DNA of 9,565 bases from Deltaproteobacteria bacterium (GCA_021323355.1 JAJONK010000122.1:1-9565), one strand, 5' to 3'. Counted from the first letter of the stretch, positions 1 through 7,197 are shown. The notes: generated by a model from the letters alone, not told the origin. Program-made: numbers and translations.

Positions 1-1
1 C

Positions 2-367
2 AACCCAAATATTGTCAAAGTCGTAATCGACCGCAAAGGATTCGCTCTGTATTTTTCCCGGGCACCGATTCCTTACTCGCGCAACGATGGAATAGATCTT
101 AACGGCGGCAAAGTTCGGCCCAGTGTAAAAAGGCGACTATGGGGCAACCGCCACCTGGGATTGTACGTCTACCAGCGTGAGTTTCTACTGAAGTTTGCCC
201 GCTTGCGTCCGACCGCACTGGAGCAGATCGAAAGTTTGGAACAACTGCGGGCATTGGCATATGGTTACCGGATTCATGTCGCGCAGGTCGACGAGAGATC
301 AGTAGAGGTGGATACTCCTGAAGATTTGCAGAAAGCGGAGCGCTACCTAAGAGGCCGTACCAAGTGA
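2..367 (+). CDS. kdsB: 3-deoxy-manno-octulosonate cytidylyltransferase (CMP-Kdo synthetase), 3' part only
   Basis: The enzyme activates Kdo with CTP to make CMP-Kdo and pyrophosphate in the cytoplasm, the last step before Kdo is attached to lipid A. The window opens inside the gene. The frame is open from base 2 and gives the C-terminal 121 residues of a protein that is usually about 245-250 residues long. Family marks are seen in order: NPNIVKVV, then FSRAPIPYSR (nucleotide-sugar transferase fold, residues 18-27 of the visible part), HLGLYVY, and near the end VDTPEDLQKAE, where the family's conserved aspartate lies. The sequence between IPYSR and HLGLY is ordinary in length. The ATG at 161 is internal, not the start. 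The stop TGA overlaps a Shine-Dalgarno-like AAAGGAA that is not followed by a start codon. The CTP it uses is made by the next gene, pyrG. Identification is firm; the 5' half is outside the window. Confidence 0.93.
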   Translation, partial: NPNIVKVVIDRKGFALYFSRAPIPYSRNDGIDLNGGKVRPSVKRRLWGNRHLGLYVYQREFLLKFARLRPTALEQIESLEQLRALAYGYRIHVAQVDERSVEVDTPEDLQKAERYLRGRTK

Positions 368-496
368 AAGGAACATCGGCACCTGTAGAATTGAAGTTCA
401 TATTCATGTTGCCGAGCTGGCGAGAGGCCGTAGGAGTCGATTTCTGAAGATTGAAGAGCGGAGCATTATCTAGAGATTGTGCCAACTGAAAGGAAC
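365..496. repeat. 112-base segment between two copies of a 10-base direct repeat, kdsB-pyrG gap
   Basis: The decamer TGAAAGGAAC occurs at 365-374, across the kdsB stop codon, and again at 487-496, where it is the ribosome binding site of pyrG. The 112 bases between them begin with ATCGGCAC and end with GTGCCAAC, so GGCAC (378-382) and GTGCC (479-483) form a short inverted pair set three bases in from each end. This resembles the footprint of a very small inserted element or of a duplicated leader. Both copies are Shine-Dalgarno-like, so convergence is also possible. No credible ORF lies inside; the longest ATG frame (406-447) codes 13 residues and has no ribosome site. Only weak matches to a sigma-70 promoter are present (for example CTGAAG, 17 bases, TATCTA ending at 472). 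Confidence 0.4.
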
Positions 497-498
497 CC

Positions 499-2145
499 AT
501 GGCGACTGTAAAAACCAAATTCATTTTCGTCACCGGCGGTGTGGTGTCATCGTTGGGCAAAGGATTGGCCTCCGCTTCGATCGGCGCGCTGTTAGAAAGC
601 CGTGGCCTTAAAGTGACGATGTTGAAGATGGACCCTTACATTAATGTGGACCCGGGCACCATGAGTCCATTTCAGCATGGAGAGGTTTTTGTCACCGATG
701 ACGGCGCCGAGGCGGACCTCGATCTTGGCCATTACGAGCGTTACGTCTCGACGCTGATGGGGCGCAAGAACAACTGTACTACCGGTCAGATCTACGAGAC
801 CGTTATTGCCAAAGAACGCCGCGGCGATTACCTAGGCGGCACCGTTCAGGTCATTCCTCACATCACTGACGAGATCAAACGGCGGATCTTGGCGGCAGCC
901 GAAGGATTCGATATCGCCATCGGCGAGATCGGCGGTACAGTCGGCGATATCGAGGGGTTACCGTTTCTGGAAGCGGTGCGGCAATTTGCCTGGGATTGGG
1001 GTCGTGAAAATGTCCTCTATATCCATCTAACCTTGGTTCCGTTCATCACCGGCGGCGGCGAACTGAAGACTAAACCGACACAACACAGCGTCAAGGAGCT
1101 AACCGGTCTTGGCATCCAGCCGGATATCCTGCTCTGCCGGACCGATCGTTTTCTCGATCCGAAGATCAAATCGAAAATCGCACGTTTTTGTAACGTTGCC
1201 GAGAACTCGGTGATTACGGCCAAGGATGTGGAATCGATTTACGAAGTGCCGCTGGTTTTTCACGAAGAAGGTCTCGACGAGCGCATCGTCGAGAAGCTCA
1301 ACATCTGGACGGGGGCGCCCAATCTGAAAAAGTGGGAACACGTCGCTTACGTTTTGAAGAACCCCAAGGCGTCAGTGCGCATCGCGATCGTCGGCAAATA
1401 CATGAGCCTCAAAGAGTCCTACAAAAGCCTGCTGGAGGCGCTCGTCCACGGCGGCATCGCCAACGAAGTTCAGGTCAATCTCGATTGCATCGAAGCGGAA
1501 AAGATCGAGCAAGAGGGCGTCGATGCCGTTCTCGATCAAGTCGATGGACTACTGATCCCGGGCGGGTTCGGTGATCGCGGCAGCGAAGGAAAAATCGCCG
1601 CGATCCGTTATGCGCGCGAGCACCAGATTCCCTTCTTTGGGATCTGTCTCGGTATGCAGATGGCGGTAGTTGAGTTCGCGCGAAACGTTTGTGGTCTCGA
1701 TGGAGCCAACTCCAGTGAATTCGATCTGCAGACGGCGCATCCGGTCATCCATCTCATGGAAGAACAGAAAAGTATCGACACCAAAGGCGGCACGATGCGC
1801 TTGGGCAATTATCCATGTGTGCTACAAAATGGCACCTTGGCGGCAAGGTTATACGGCCGGGAGAAAATTTCAGAACGGCACCGTCACCGCTACGAGTTCA
1901 ATAATACTTATCGTGCCGAGTTCGGCGCAAAAGGTATGGTGTTGAGCGGCTTGTCCCCGGATAGTAACCTGGTTGAAATTATTGAGCTAAAGAACCAACC
2001 GTGGTTTCTCGGTTGTCAGTTTCATCCGGAATTTAAGTCGCGCCCGATGGATTGCCATCCGCTGTTTAGAGGTTTCATCCAGGCGGCCGTGGAAAAGCGG
2101 CAGGCAATTTCCGAAATCCCGCGCATGAAAGTCGTCCGCACATAA
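499..2145 (+). CDS. pyrG: CTP synthase (glutamine-hydrolysing)
   Basis: It makes CTP from UTP, ATP and glutamine in the cytoplasm. The product is 548 residues, close to the 545 of E. coli. The N-terminal synthase domain starts with the P-loop-like GGVVSSLGKG (residues 13-22), followed by KMDPYINVDPGTM and DLDLGHYERY, which carries a metal-binding aspartate (D73), and then EIGGTVGDIE. The C-terminal class I glutamine amidotransferase domain (about 290-540) has LIPGGFGDRG, the nucleophile elbow GICLGM with Cys383, and CQFHPEF with His509 and Glu511, giving the full catalytic triad. The ATG at 499 has AAAGGAA just upstream. It sits between kdsB, which consumes CTP, and kdsA, as often seen in deltaproteobacterial genomes. 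An allosteric GTP site and feedback by CTP are family knowledge. Nothing is missing or odd. Confidence 0.98.
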   Translation: MATVKTKFIFVTGGVVSSLGKGLASASIGALLESRGLKVTMLKMDPYINVDPGTMSPFQHGEVFVTDDGAEADLDLGHYERYVSTLMGRKNNCTTGQIYETVIAKERRGDYLGGTVQVIPHITDEIKRRILAAAEGFDIAIGEIGGTVGDIEGLPFLEAVRQFAWDWGRENVLYIHLTLVPFITGGGELKTKPTQHSVKELTGLGIQPDILLCRTDRFLDPKIKSKIARFCNVAENSVITAKDVESIYEVPLVFHEEGLDERIVEKLNIWTGAPNLKKWEHVAYVLKNPKASVRIAIVGKYMSLKESYKSLLEALVHGGIANEVQVNLDCIEAEKIEQEGVDAVLDQVDGLLIPGGFGDRGSEGKIAAIRYAREHQIPFFGICLGMQMAVVEFARNVCGLDGANSSEFDLQTAHPVIHLMEEQKSIDTKGGTMRLGNYPCVLQNGTLAARLYGREKISERHRHRYEFNNTYRAEFGAKGMVLSGLSPDSNLVEIIELKNQPWFLGCQFHPEFKSRPMDCHPLFRGFIQAAVEKRQAISEIPRMKVVRT

Positions 2146-2174
2146 CGATCTCTCTGTCATTTTGAATCGAAACT

Positions 2175-3005
2175 ATGAAACCGGTTGAGGTGGGCAATTT
2201 CAAAATCGGCGCCGGTCGACCACTGGCGGTCATCGCGGGGCCCTGTGTCATCGAAAGCCAGGAATCCGCGTTACGGCACGCCTCGTTGCTGAAAGAAGCG
2301 GCCGATCGCGCAGGTGTTCCTTACATTTTTAAGTCTTCTTATGACAAGGCGAACCGATCTTCAGCGAGTTCATTTCGCGGACCAGGACTGGAGCGGGGAT
2401 TGGAGATCCTTGCCGAGGTTAAACGCAAAGTCGGTGTGCCCATCCTAACCGATGTTCATGAATCGGCGCAGGTAGTGGCGGTTCAGCAGATTGCTGACGT
2501 GTTGCAGATTCCGGCGTTTCTTTGCAGGCAGACGGATTTCGTCGTTGCGGTGGCAAATTCCGGGAAAGTCGTTAACGTCAAAAAAGGCCAATTTCTTGCG
2601 CCTTGGGATATCGCCAATGTTGTCGATAAGATACTTTCAACCGGGAACGATCGCGTGTTGTTGACAGAGCGCGGAGTTTCGTTCGGGTATAACAATCTTG
2701 TTTCTGACATGCGCTCGCTGGTGTGGATGCGCGAGCTCGGATATCCAGTGATCTTTGACGCCACTCACAGCTTGCAGCTACCTGGCGGACTCGGTCACGC
2801 GTCCGGCGGCGAGCGCAAGTATATCCCAGCATTGGCACGCGCGGCGGTGGCGGTCGGGGTCGACGCATTATTCATGGAGGTTCATGAAAACCCGGATCAG
2901 GCCTTGAGCGACGGCCCGAACTCTTTGCCTTTGAAGGATTTTGAAAAATTGCTCGGAGCCGTGAAACAGATCGACGAGATGGTGAAAGGTAGTTCGGTTT
3001 CGTGA
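2175..3005 (+). CDS. kdsA: 3-deoxy-8-phosphooctulonate synthase (Kdo-8-phosphate synthase), metal-dependent class
   Basis: It condenses arabinose-5-phosphate with phosphoenolpyruvate to Kdo-8-phosphate. The product is 276 residues, a single TIM-barrel domain of the DAHP synthase I/KdsA family. Motifs seen: AGPCVIES, FKSSYDKANRSS, LTDVHE, IPAFLCRQTD, VNVKKGQFLAPWDI, LTERG, FDATHSLQLPG and FMEVHENP. Cys24 replaces the asparagine found in the E. coli (metal-free) enzyme. With His198, Glu235 and Asp246 it forms the metal-ligand set of the Aquifex-type enzyme, with the same spacings (174, 37 and 11 residues). The ATG at 2175 is the first start after an in-frame TGA at 2163. No clear Shine-Dalgarno sequence is seen. 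It follows pyrG after 29 bases, and its stop overlaps the GTG start of kdsD, so the two are probably translated together. Confidence 0.97.
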   Translation: MKPVEVGNFKIGAGRPLAVIAGPCVIESQESALRHASLLKEAADRAGVPYIFKSSYDKANRSSASSFRGPGLERGLEILAEVKRKVGVPILTDVHESAQVVAVQQIADVLQIPAFLCRQTDFVVAVANSGKVVNVKKGQFLAPWDIANVVDKILSTGNDRVLLTERGVSFGYNNLVSDMRSLVWMRELGYPVIFDATHSLQLPGGLGHASGGERKYIPALARAAVAVGVDALFMEVHENPDQALSDGPNSLPLKDFEKLLGAVKQIDEMVKGSSVS

Positions 3006-3970
3006 ACCAAAAAGTCATTTTGGCCCGCGCAAGAGAGGTGTTGAACATCGAGATTCAGGGACTTCGATCTCTGCTGGATCGTCTTGATGAGAATTTTTGC
3101 AAGGCCATCAAGTTGCTCGGCGAATGCAACGGCAAGGTGGTTGTCACCGGGATGGGTAAATCGGGTCTGATTTGTCGCAAGATTGCGGCAACGCTGGCGA
3201 GCACGGGTACGCCTTCCTTTTTTCTCCATTCAAGCGATGCGCTTCACGGTGATTTAGGCATGGTCATGAAGGGCGACGTGATTCTTGCCGTTTCCAATAG
3301 CGGAGAAACTGAAGAAATCCTCAAGATCATCCCCCACTTCAAGCGGCACGCTCTGAAGATGATCGTCATGACCGGGAATCCGGAGTCAACTCTGGCAAAG
3401 GCAGCGGACGTCGTTCTCGATGTTAGCGTGCGAGAAGAAGCGTGCCCCCTGGGTTTGGCCCCCACTGCGAGCACCACGGCAACTCTGGCCATGGGCGACG
3501 CGTTAGCGGTGGTACTCCTCGAGACGAAAGGATTCAACCAAGAAGATTTCGCGATGCGGCACCCCGGAGGAATTTTAGGCAGACGGCTTTTCTTGCGCGT
3601 CGAAGATCTCATGCATCGTGGCGATAAACTTCCTTTGATTAGCGAAGACACGCCCATCAAGGACGCTCTTTTCGAGATCACTTCGAAGCGGCTCGGGATC
3701 ACCGGGGTTGTCGATGCAGCGGGGAGACTGACGGGAGTCATCACCGACGGCGACTTGCGACGTGGCTTGGAATCCAAAGGTGATATCTTCAGATACAATG
3801 CCAAACAGCTGATGACCCGGAATGCCAAGAACATAACGGCTGATTCTCTCGCCGCGGAAGCGGTCGCACTGATGGAGCAATACAGCATCACCAGCCTGTT
3901 TGTTCTCGATGAGTATGGCAAACCCTCGGGTGTGATTCATCTCCACGATCTCCTAAAAGCTGGCCTTTAA
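3002..3970 (+). CDS. kdsD: D-arabinose-5-phosphate isomerase (KdsD/KpsF family)
   Basis: It interconverts ribulose-5-phosphate and arabinose-5-phosphate, the first committed step toward Kdo. The product is 322 residues (E. coli KdsD 328). A sugar isomerase (SIS) domain covers about 36-190, and two CBS domains follow (about 200-260 and 268-322). Motifs: GMGKSG (K53), SNSGETEE (E105), EEACPLGLAPTASTT (E146) and MRHPGG (H187). These match the positions of E. coli catalytic residues K59, E111, E152 and H193 with a constant offset of six. The start is GTG, chosen because an in-frame TAG at 2990 lies just upstream and later starts would cut into the domain. The GTGA overlap with the kdsA stop and a weak AAAGG at 2985 suggest coupled translation. 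The CBS pair may sense a nucleotide or pathway product; that is inference. Confidence 0.96.
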   Translation: MNQKVILARAREVLNIEIQGLRSLLDRLDENFCKAIKLLGECNGKVVVTGMGKSGLICRKIAATLASTGTPSFFLHSSDALHGDLGMVMKGDVILAVSNSGETEEILKIIPHFKRHALKMIVMTGNPESTLAKAADVVLDVSVREEACPLGLAPTASTTATLAMGDALAVVLLETKGFNQEDFAMRHPGGILGRRLFLRVEDLMHRGDKLPLISEDTPIKDALFEITSKRLGITGVVDAAGRLTGVITDGDLRRGLESKGDIFRYNAKQLMTRNAKNITADSLAAEAVALMEQYSITSLFVLDEYGKPSGVIHLHDLLKAGL

Positions 3971-3979
3971 CTCCCATCC

Positions 3980-4501
3980 GTGAAGCGCATTTCGACAGCG
4001 GTCCGAAACAAGGCCAGAGCTATAAAGTTGCTTCTGCTCGATGTCGATGGGGTGTTGACCGATGGCCGCATCATCCTCGACGACCGAGGAGTGGAAACAA
4101 AGCACTTCGACGTGCGCGATGGGCAAGGCATCGTTTTGCTCATGCGGGCAGGTATTGAGGTCGGTCTTATCACCGCACGAAATTCCAAAGCCGTGCGGTA
4201 TCGAGCCAAAGAACTGGGCCTTCGAATCGTGCGCCAGGGAATTCAAAATAAAGCCACTACCTATGGAGAGATCCGGCGCCAAGCAGGTTTGGCGGAGACT
4301 CAGATTGCTTATATCGGTGATGATGTCGGTGATCTAGAGATACTGGACCGCGTCGGTTTGGCAGTAACGGTAAAGGATGGCTGGGAGGAATTATTCGGAT
4401 CCGTCGACTACGTGACCGAAAGACCGGGCGGTAGAGGCGCCGTTCGCGAGGTCGCGGAATTATTGCTGAAAACGCAGAATAAGTGGGATCGTACCCGTTA
4501 A
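3980..4501 (+). CDS. kdsC: 3-deoxy-manno-octulosonate-8-phosphate phosphatase (HAD superfamily)
   Basis: It removes phosphate from Kdo-8-phosphate to give Kdo, the substrate of KdsB. The product is 173 residues, slightly shorter than the 180-188 of the H. influenzae and E. coli enzymes, and is a capless HAD fold that acts as a tetramer in known members. HAD motifs: DVDGVLTDG (nucleophile D21, acid/base D23), TARNS (T65), Lys91 in the NKATTYGEI stretch, and GDDVGDLEIL (D114, D115). The tail RPGGRGAVREV is the family's usual C-terminal segment that reaches a neighbouring subunit. The start is GTG at 3980. The kdsD stop TAA lies in the same frame nine bases upstream, so no earlier start exists. 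No Shine-Dalgarno sequence is visible, and translation may depend on ribosomes finishing kdsD. Confidence 0.95.
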   Translation: MKRISTAVRNKARAIKLLLLDVDGVLTDGRIILDDRGVETKHFDVRDGQGIVLLMRAGIEVGLITARNSKAVRYRAKELGLRIVRQGIQNKATTYGEIRRQAGLAETQIAYIGDDVGDLEILDRVGLAVTVKDGWEELFGSVDYVTERPGGRGAVREVAELLLKTQNKWDRTR

Positions 4502-4523
4502 ATATCTCCGTGTTATCGCTAGC

Positions 4524-4553
4524 TTGCTGGAATTGCAAATTGCTCAGCAATTT
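4524..4553. repeat. Overlapping inverted repeats in the kdsC-lptC gap
   Basis: AAATTGC at 4537-4543 and GCAATTT at 4547-4553 form a perfect seven-base inverted repeat around TCA. A second, competing pair is TTGCTG at 4524-4529 with CAGCAA at 4545-4550. GAATTGC (4530-4536) is also a near-copy of the heptamer that directly follows it. The inner hairpin is A/T-rich and is followed by only TC rather than a T run, so a rho-independent terminator is unlikely. Its place just upstream of a candidate promoter would suit an operator. That role is inference from position and symmetry alone. Confidence 0.35.
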
Positions 4554-4566
4554 TCATGCCTAGTGC

Positions 4567-4595
4567 TTTACAGAATTAGCAAAGAGTGGTACGTT
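4567..4595 (+). promoter_or_regulatory. Candidate sigma-70-type promoter for lptCAB and downstream genes
   Basis: TTTACA (4567-4572, five of six matches to the -35 consensus) is followed after 17 bases by TACGTT (4590-4595, three of six matches to -10). A TG one base before the -10 makes an extended -10 element. Transcription would begin near 4602, about 20 bases before the lptC ATG. The 120-base gap is one of only two sizeable gaps in an otherwise tightly packed block, which supports an internal promoter here. In E. coli the lpt genes also have promoters of their own near kdsC. The -10 is weak, so this remains tentative. Confidence 0.35.
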
Positions 4596-4621
4596 CTTAA
4601 CTCACCAAACCGGGTTTTCCC

Positions 4622-5233
4622 ATGCGTAAAAGACGATTATTATTGTTAGCGGCAATTTTGGCGTCGCTTGGAGGGGTTGGCTACAAGGTCACGGCAGAGA
4701 TTTGGGCGAATAAGCTGCGCGACATCAGAGAAAATCCTATTGAACTATTGGATCAGTTACCGGAGTCGGCACTCAGTATCAAAGATTTTCGCCGAGCCAA
4801 AGTTGAAAATGGCCGGACCGTCTGGGAACTGCGCGGCGATGAAGCAAATTACGATAAAGATCAGCGACAAGCGGTCATCCAGAAACCTCGGTTTCTATAT
4901 TACGATAAAAAAGGGAAGGTAGCCGAAGCATCGGCTGAGATCGCTCACGTCTATCTCAACGAAAAAGAGCTAGAGAAGATGCAACTCGAGGGCGGCATCG
5001 AGATTTCTTACAGCGGTTATCTACTGAAGTCACAAGAAGCGATTTACCTACCGGCAAAGGAACAGATTGTCATGCCGCAGCGGACCACGTTGAGTGGTGA
5101 AGGCTTGGAGTTGCAAGGCTCCAGCATGGAGGTTGACTTGGGAGACAGCAAAGTGCGCTTGCTTCGTGACGTAAAGACCAAATTGGAACCCGAGAAGCTG
5201 GATAAGCAAAAAGCTAAGTTCGGCAACAGCTAG
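4622..5233 (+). CDS. lptC: LPS export system protein LptC
   Basis: LptC is the inner-membrane-anchored periplasmic protein that takes LPS from the LptBFG transporter and passes it to LptA. The product is 203 residues (E. coli LptC 191). It begins with basic residues (RKRR) and one hydrophobic membrane segment (about 6-21), and there is no signal-peptidase site, as expected for a bitopic protein. The remainder (about 50-195) is rich in alternating beta-strand pattern typical of the LptC/OstA jellyroll: SIKDFRRAKVENGRTVWEL, then FLYYDKKGKV, LEGGIEISYSGYLLKSQEAI and LSGEGLELQGSSMEVDL. Sequence conservation in this family is low, so the call also rests on position: directly after kdsC and before lptA and lptB. 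No strong ribosome site is seen. The C-terminus is lysine-rich. lptA starts five bases after its stop. Confidence 0.92.
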   Translation: MRKRRLLLLAAILASLGGVGYKVTAEIWANKLRDIRENPIELLDQLPESALSIKDFRRAKVENGRTVWELRGDEANYDKDQRQAVIQKPRFLYYDKKGKVAEASAEIAHVYLNEKELEKMQLEGGIEISYSGYLLKSQEAIYLPAKEQIVMPQRTTLSGEGLELQGSSMEVDLGDSKVRLLRDVKTKLEPEKLDKQKAKFGNS

Positions 5234-5238
5234 CCGCA

Positions 5239-5820
5239 ATGATCATGAAATCTCCGAGCTTAACTTTTAGGCTTGCAGTAATCTTGCTGGCCGGATTTAC
5301 CGTCGCTCCTATACACGGCGCATCCAGGGATGACGGCAAAAGCAAAAGTGATGACAGCGCTTTTGAATTCAATAAAAAGGAGCCGATCTATATCACTTCG
5401 GACTGGATGGAAGTGGATCAAAAGAAGAACACCATCACTTACAAAGGTCGGGTAGTGACGATCCAGTCCGAAATGACCATGCGTAGCGAAACGTTGACCG
5501 CCGTGTATGATCCCGAGATGAAACAAATCAAACAGATCATTGCGGAGGGAAAAGTAAACGCGGTGCAGGGCAGTCGAATGGCGACAGGAACTAGAGCCGT
5601 ATTCGATGACCAGGCCAAGACAGTCACATTAACCGGAAATCCAGTGATGCGACAAGGCAACAGCCAAATCACCGGTTCACGCATTATCTACTATATTGAT
5701 CAAGACCGTGCTGTGGCCGAAGGCAAGGACTCGGTCAGAGTGCAGGTGACGATTTTTCCGGAGGAACTGCAAAAGAAAGATAATGCTAAGTCTGAGACCG
5801 GCTCGAGCACGGCAAAATGA
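5239..5820 (+). CDS. lptA: Periplasmic LPS-bridge protein LptA (OstA-like)
   Basis: LptA forms the periplasmic filament that carries LPS from LptC to the outer-membrane LptD/LptE complex. The product is 193 residues (E. coli 185). A signal peptide covers about residues 1-28, with K4 and R11 flanking a hydrophobic core (LAVILLAGFTVAP) and a likely cut after IHGA. A charged linker (residues 30-47) leads to the OstA/LptA jellyroll beginning EPIYITSDWMEVDQ (residue 48 on), with TYKGRVV, MRSETLTAVYD, IIAEGKVNAVQG, ATGTRAVFD, LTGNPVMRQG and ITGSRIIYYIDQDRAVAEG. Two in-frame ATGs (5239 and 5245) are possible; both leave a good signal peptide and neither has a clear ribosome site. The stop overlaps the lptB start as ATGA, which points to coupled translation. 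Confidence 0.95.
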   Translation: MIMKSPSLTFRLAVILLAGFTVAPIHGASRDDGKSKSDDSAFEFNKKEPIYITSDWMEVDQKKNTITYKGRVVTIQSEMTMRSETLTAVYDPEMKQIKQIIAEGKVNAVQGSRMATGTRAVFDDQAKTVTLTGNPVMRQGNSQITGSRIIYYIDQDRAVAEGKDSVRVQVTIFPEELQKKDNAKSETGSSTAK

Positions 5821-6539
5821 GTGTTTTGAGGGCGGAGGCGGTGGCGAAGAGCTATAGTGGTCGCCGCGTCGTCAATGGGGTCAATTTAGAGGTTCATGGC
5901 GGCGAGGTAGTGGGTCTGCTTGGACCGAACGGCGCGGGTAAGACAACGACATTTCACATGATGGTGGGCCTAGTTCATCCGGACCAGGGGCAAGTGCTAT
6001 TGAACGATAAGAACTTGACCGCCGCGCCGATATATCAGAGAGCGCGGGCCGGCATTAGCTATCTGCCACAGGAGTCTTCTGTATTTCGGCGTTTGACCGT
6101 TGAAGATAATTTGCAGGCGATTCTTCAAACTCTCGATCTCAACAGCGTCGAGCGTCAAGAGCGCTGTGAAACCTTACTGGACATGCTCGGCGTAGCTCAT
6201 TTGGCCAAAAACAAAGCGTTCACTCTTTCCGGGGGCGAGCGCCGCAGGGTCGAAATCGCCCGGGCTCTGGTCCTGTCGCCCCAGTTCGTCTTGCTCGATG
6301 AGCCTTTTACCGGCGTCGATCCAATTGCAGTGGCGGAGATCCAAAAAATTATTCGCGAGTTAATTGCAAGCGGCATCGGCATCTTGATCACCGATCACAA
6401 TGTCAGGGAGACGCTGGGGATTTGCGATCGCGCCTACATCTTGAATGAAGGCGCGATTCTCGAACAAGGGACGCCCGAAGATATTTCGGAGAGCCCAAAG
6501 GCGAGAAAATTTTACTTGGGGGAGGGGTTTAAGTTCTAG
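5817..6539 (+). CDS. lptB: LPS export ABC transporter ATP-binding protein LptB
   Basis: LptB is the cytoplasmic ATPase of the LptB2FG transporter, whose ATP use drives LPS out of the inner membrane. The product is 240 residues (E. coli 241) and all ABC motifs are intact: Walker A GPNGAGKTT (36-44, K42), Q-loop LPQESSVF (Q85), signature LSGGERRRVE (137-146), Walker B VLLDEP (catalytic E162) and the switch histidine in TDHNVRETL (H194). F90 and R91, just after the Q-loop, match the residues that in E. coli contact the LptF/LptG coupling helices. The C-terminal FYLGEGFKF is typical of the family. lptF and lptG are not in the window. The start overlaps the lptA stop, and rpoN begins one base after its stop. 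Confidence 0.98.
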   Translation: MSVLRAEAVAKSYSGRRVVNGVNLEVHGGEVVGLLGPNGAGKTTTFHMMVGLVHPDQGQVLLNDKNLTAAPIYQRARAGISYLPQESSVFRRLTVEDNLQAILQTLDLNSVERQERCETLLDMLGVAHLAKNKAFTLSGGERRRVEIARALVLSPQFVLLDEPFTGVDPIAVAEIQKIIRELIASGIGILITDHNVRETLGICDRAYILNEGAILEQGTPEDISESPKARKFYLGEGFKF

Positions 6540-6540
6540 T

Positions 6541-7197
6541 ATGGCTCTGGAAATTCGTCAAGTTCAAAAGCTCGCCCAACAATTGGTCATGACGCCACAG
6601 CTGCAGCAGGCGATCAAGCTGCTGCAGCTGTCACGCGTCGAACTGGAAGACATGGTCACAAAAGAGCTACAGGAGAATCCTGCGCTAGAAGAGGGGCCAA
6701 CCGAAGAAAACGAGAGTGGCGATCAGTCGCGAAGCGAAAACGCCGGCGAGGTCGGGCTAACCGAGCCGGTGGTCAATCGGGAGCTTTCGGCGGTCGACAA
6801 AATAGGCACCTATGACTGGCAGGAATACCTCGACACCCATTCCAACTCCATGCATGGCTCCCTAACCGCCGAAGCGGGTTCGGAGGACGGCGACGCACCT
6901 CCCTCATGGGAGAACAGTCTAACCAAAAAAACCTCCCTCGAAGATCATCTGCTTTGGCAGCTCCGGCTTTCAAAGATTACCGAACGCGAGTCGATGATCG
7001 GGCAATACATCATCCAGAACCTTTCGGAAAATGGGTACCTGGCGTTGACTGTGGACGAGATTTGCGCCGCTACTCAAACCGATCCGGGGGAAGCCGAAAG
7101 GGTCTTAAAGCGCATTCAATTCTTCGATCCGGTTGGCGTCGCGGCGCGCGATCTCCGCGAGTGCTTGCTGGTGAGATCGCCGATGCGGCGCATCTGA
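6541..7197 (+). pseudogene. rpoN: RNA polymerase sigma-54 factor RpoN, 5' part of a frameshifted gene
   Basis: Sigma-54 directs RNA polymerase to -24/-12 promoters and needs enhancer-binding activators. This part codes 218 residues. Region I (about 1-50) is glutamine- and leucine-rich and typical (MALEIRQVQKLAQQLVMTPQ), followed by an acidic region II (about 50-115) and the first half of the core-binding region, ending in DPVGVAARDLRECLL. The frame then runs into eight unrelated residues and a TGA. The next expected stretch, which in E. coli RpoN is about 43 residues between DCLLI and the NLIQSLDPRP motif, is absent. The ATG at 6541 is chosen because it gives the canonical N-terminus; earlier in-frame starts lie in lptB. 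GGAGG at 6521 is rather far upstream (15 bases). As read, the product lacks all DNA-binding parts. A sequencing or assembly deletion is an equal explanation. Confidence 0.85.

Noticed and set aside
406..447. Short leader peptide of 13 codons before pyrG
   Set aside because: There is no ribosome site and no regulatory codon run or attenuator-like hairpin after it.
99..560. 153-codon frame on the minus strand across kdsB and pyrG
   Set aside because: It lies opposite two well-conserved genes and has no recognisable motif or ribosome site; its length follows from the codon pattern of the + strand.
3244..3921. 225-codon frame on the minus strand inside kdsD
   Set aside because: It is antisense to the SIS and CBS domains of KdsD, and its composition (many S, R and P) is typical of a shadow frame.
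4528..4543. Sigma-54 promoter (TGG...TTGC) before lptC
   Set aside because: GG at 4529 and GC at 4542 are separated by 11 bases instead of the required 10, and the rest of the -24 element does not match.
4537..4555. Rho-independent terminator after kdsC
   Set aside because: The stem is only seven base pairs and mostly A/T, and no run of T follows it.
6445..6540. Upstream extension of the rpoN frame by 32 codons into lptB
   Set aside because: The extension overlaps the conserved end of LptB, and the canonical sigma-54 N-terminus begins at the ATG at 6541.
6906..7160. Separate gene start at 6906 for the second rpoN part
   Set aside because: The residues from this start to about 7160 are an out-of-frame reading of the 5' rpoN part; RpoN-like sequence in that frame begins only at about 7170.
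7150..7197. Programmed ribosomal frameshift in rpoN
   Set aside because: No slippery heptamer is seen, and conserved residues are missing at the join, which a frameshift alone cannot explain.
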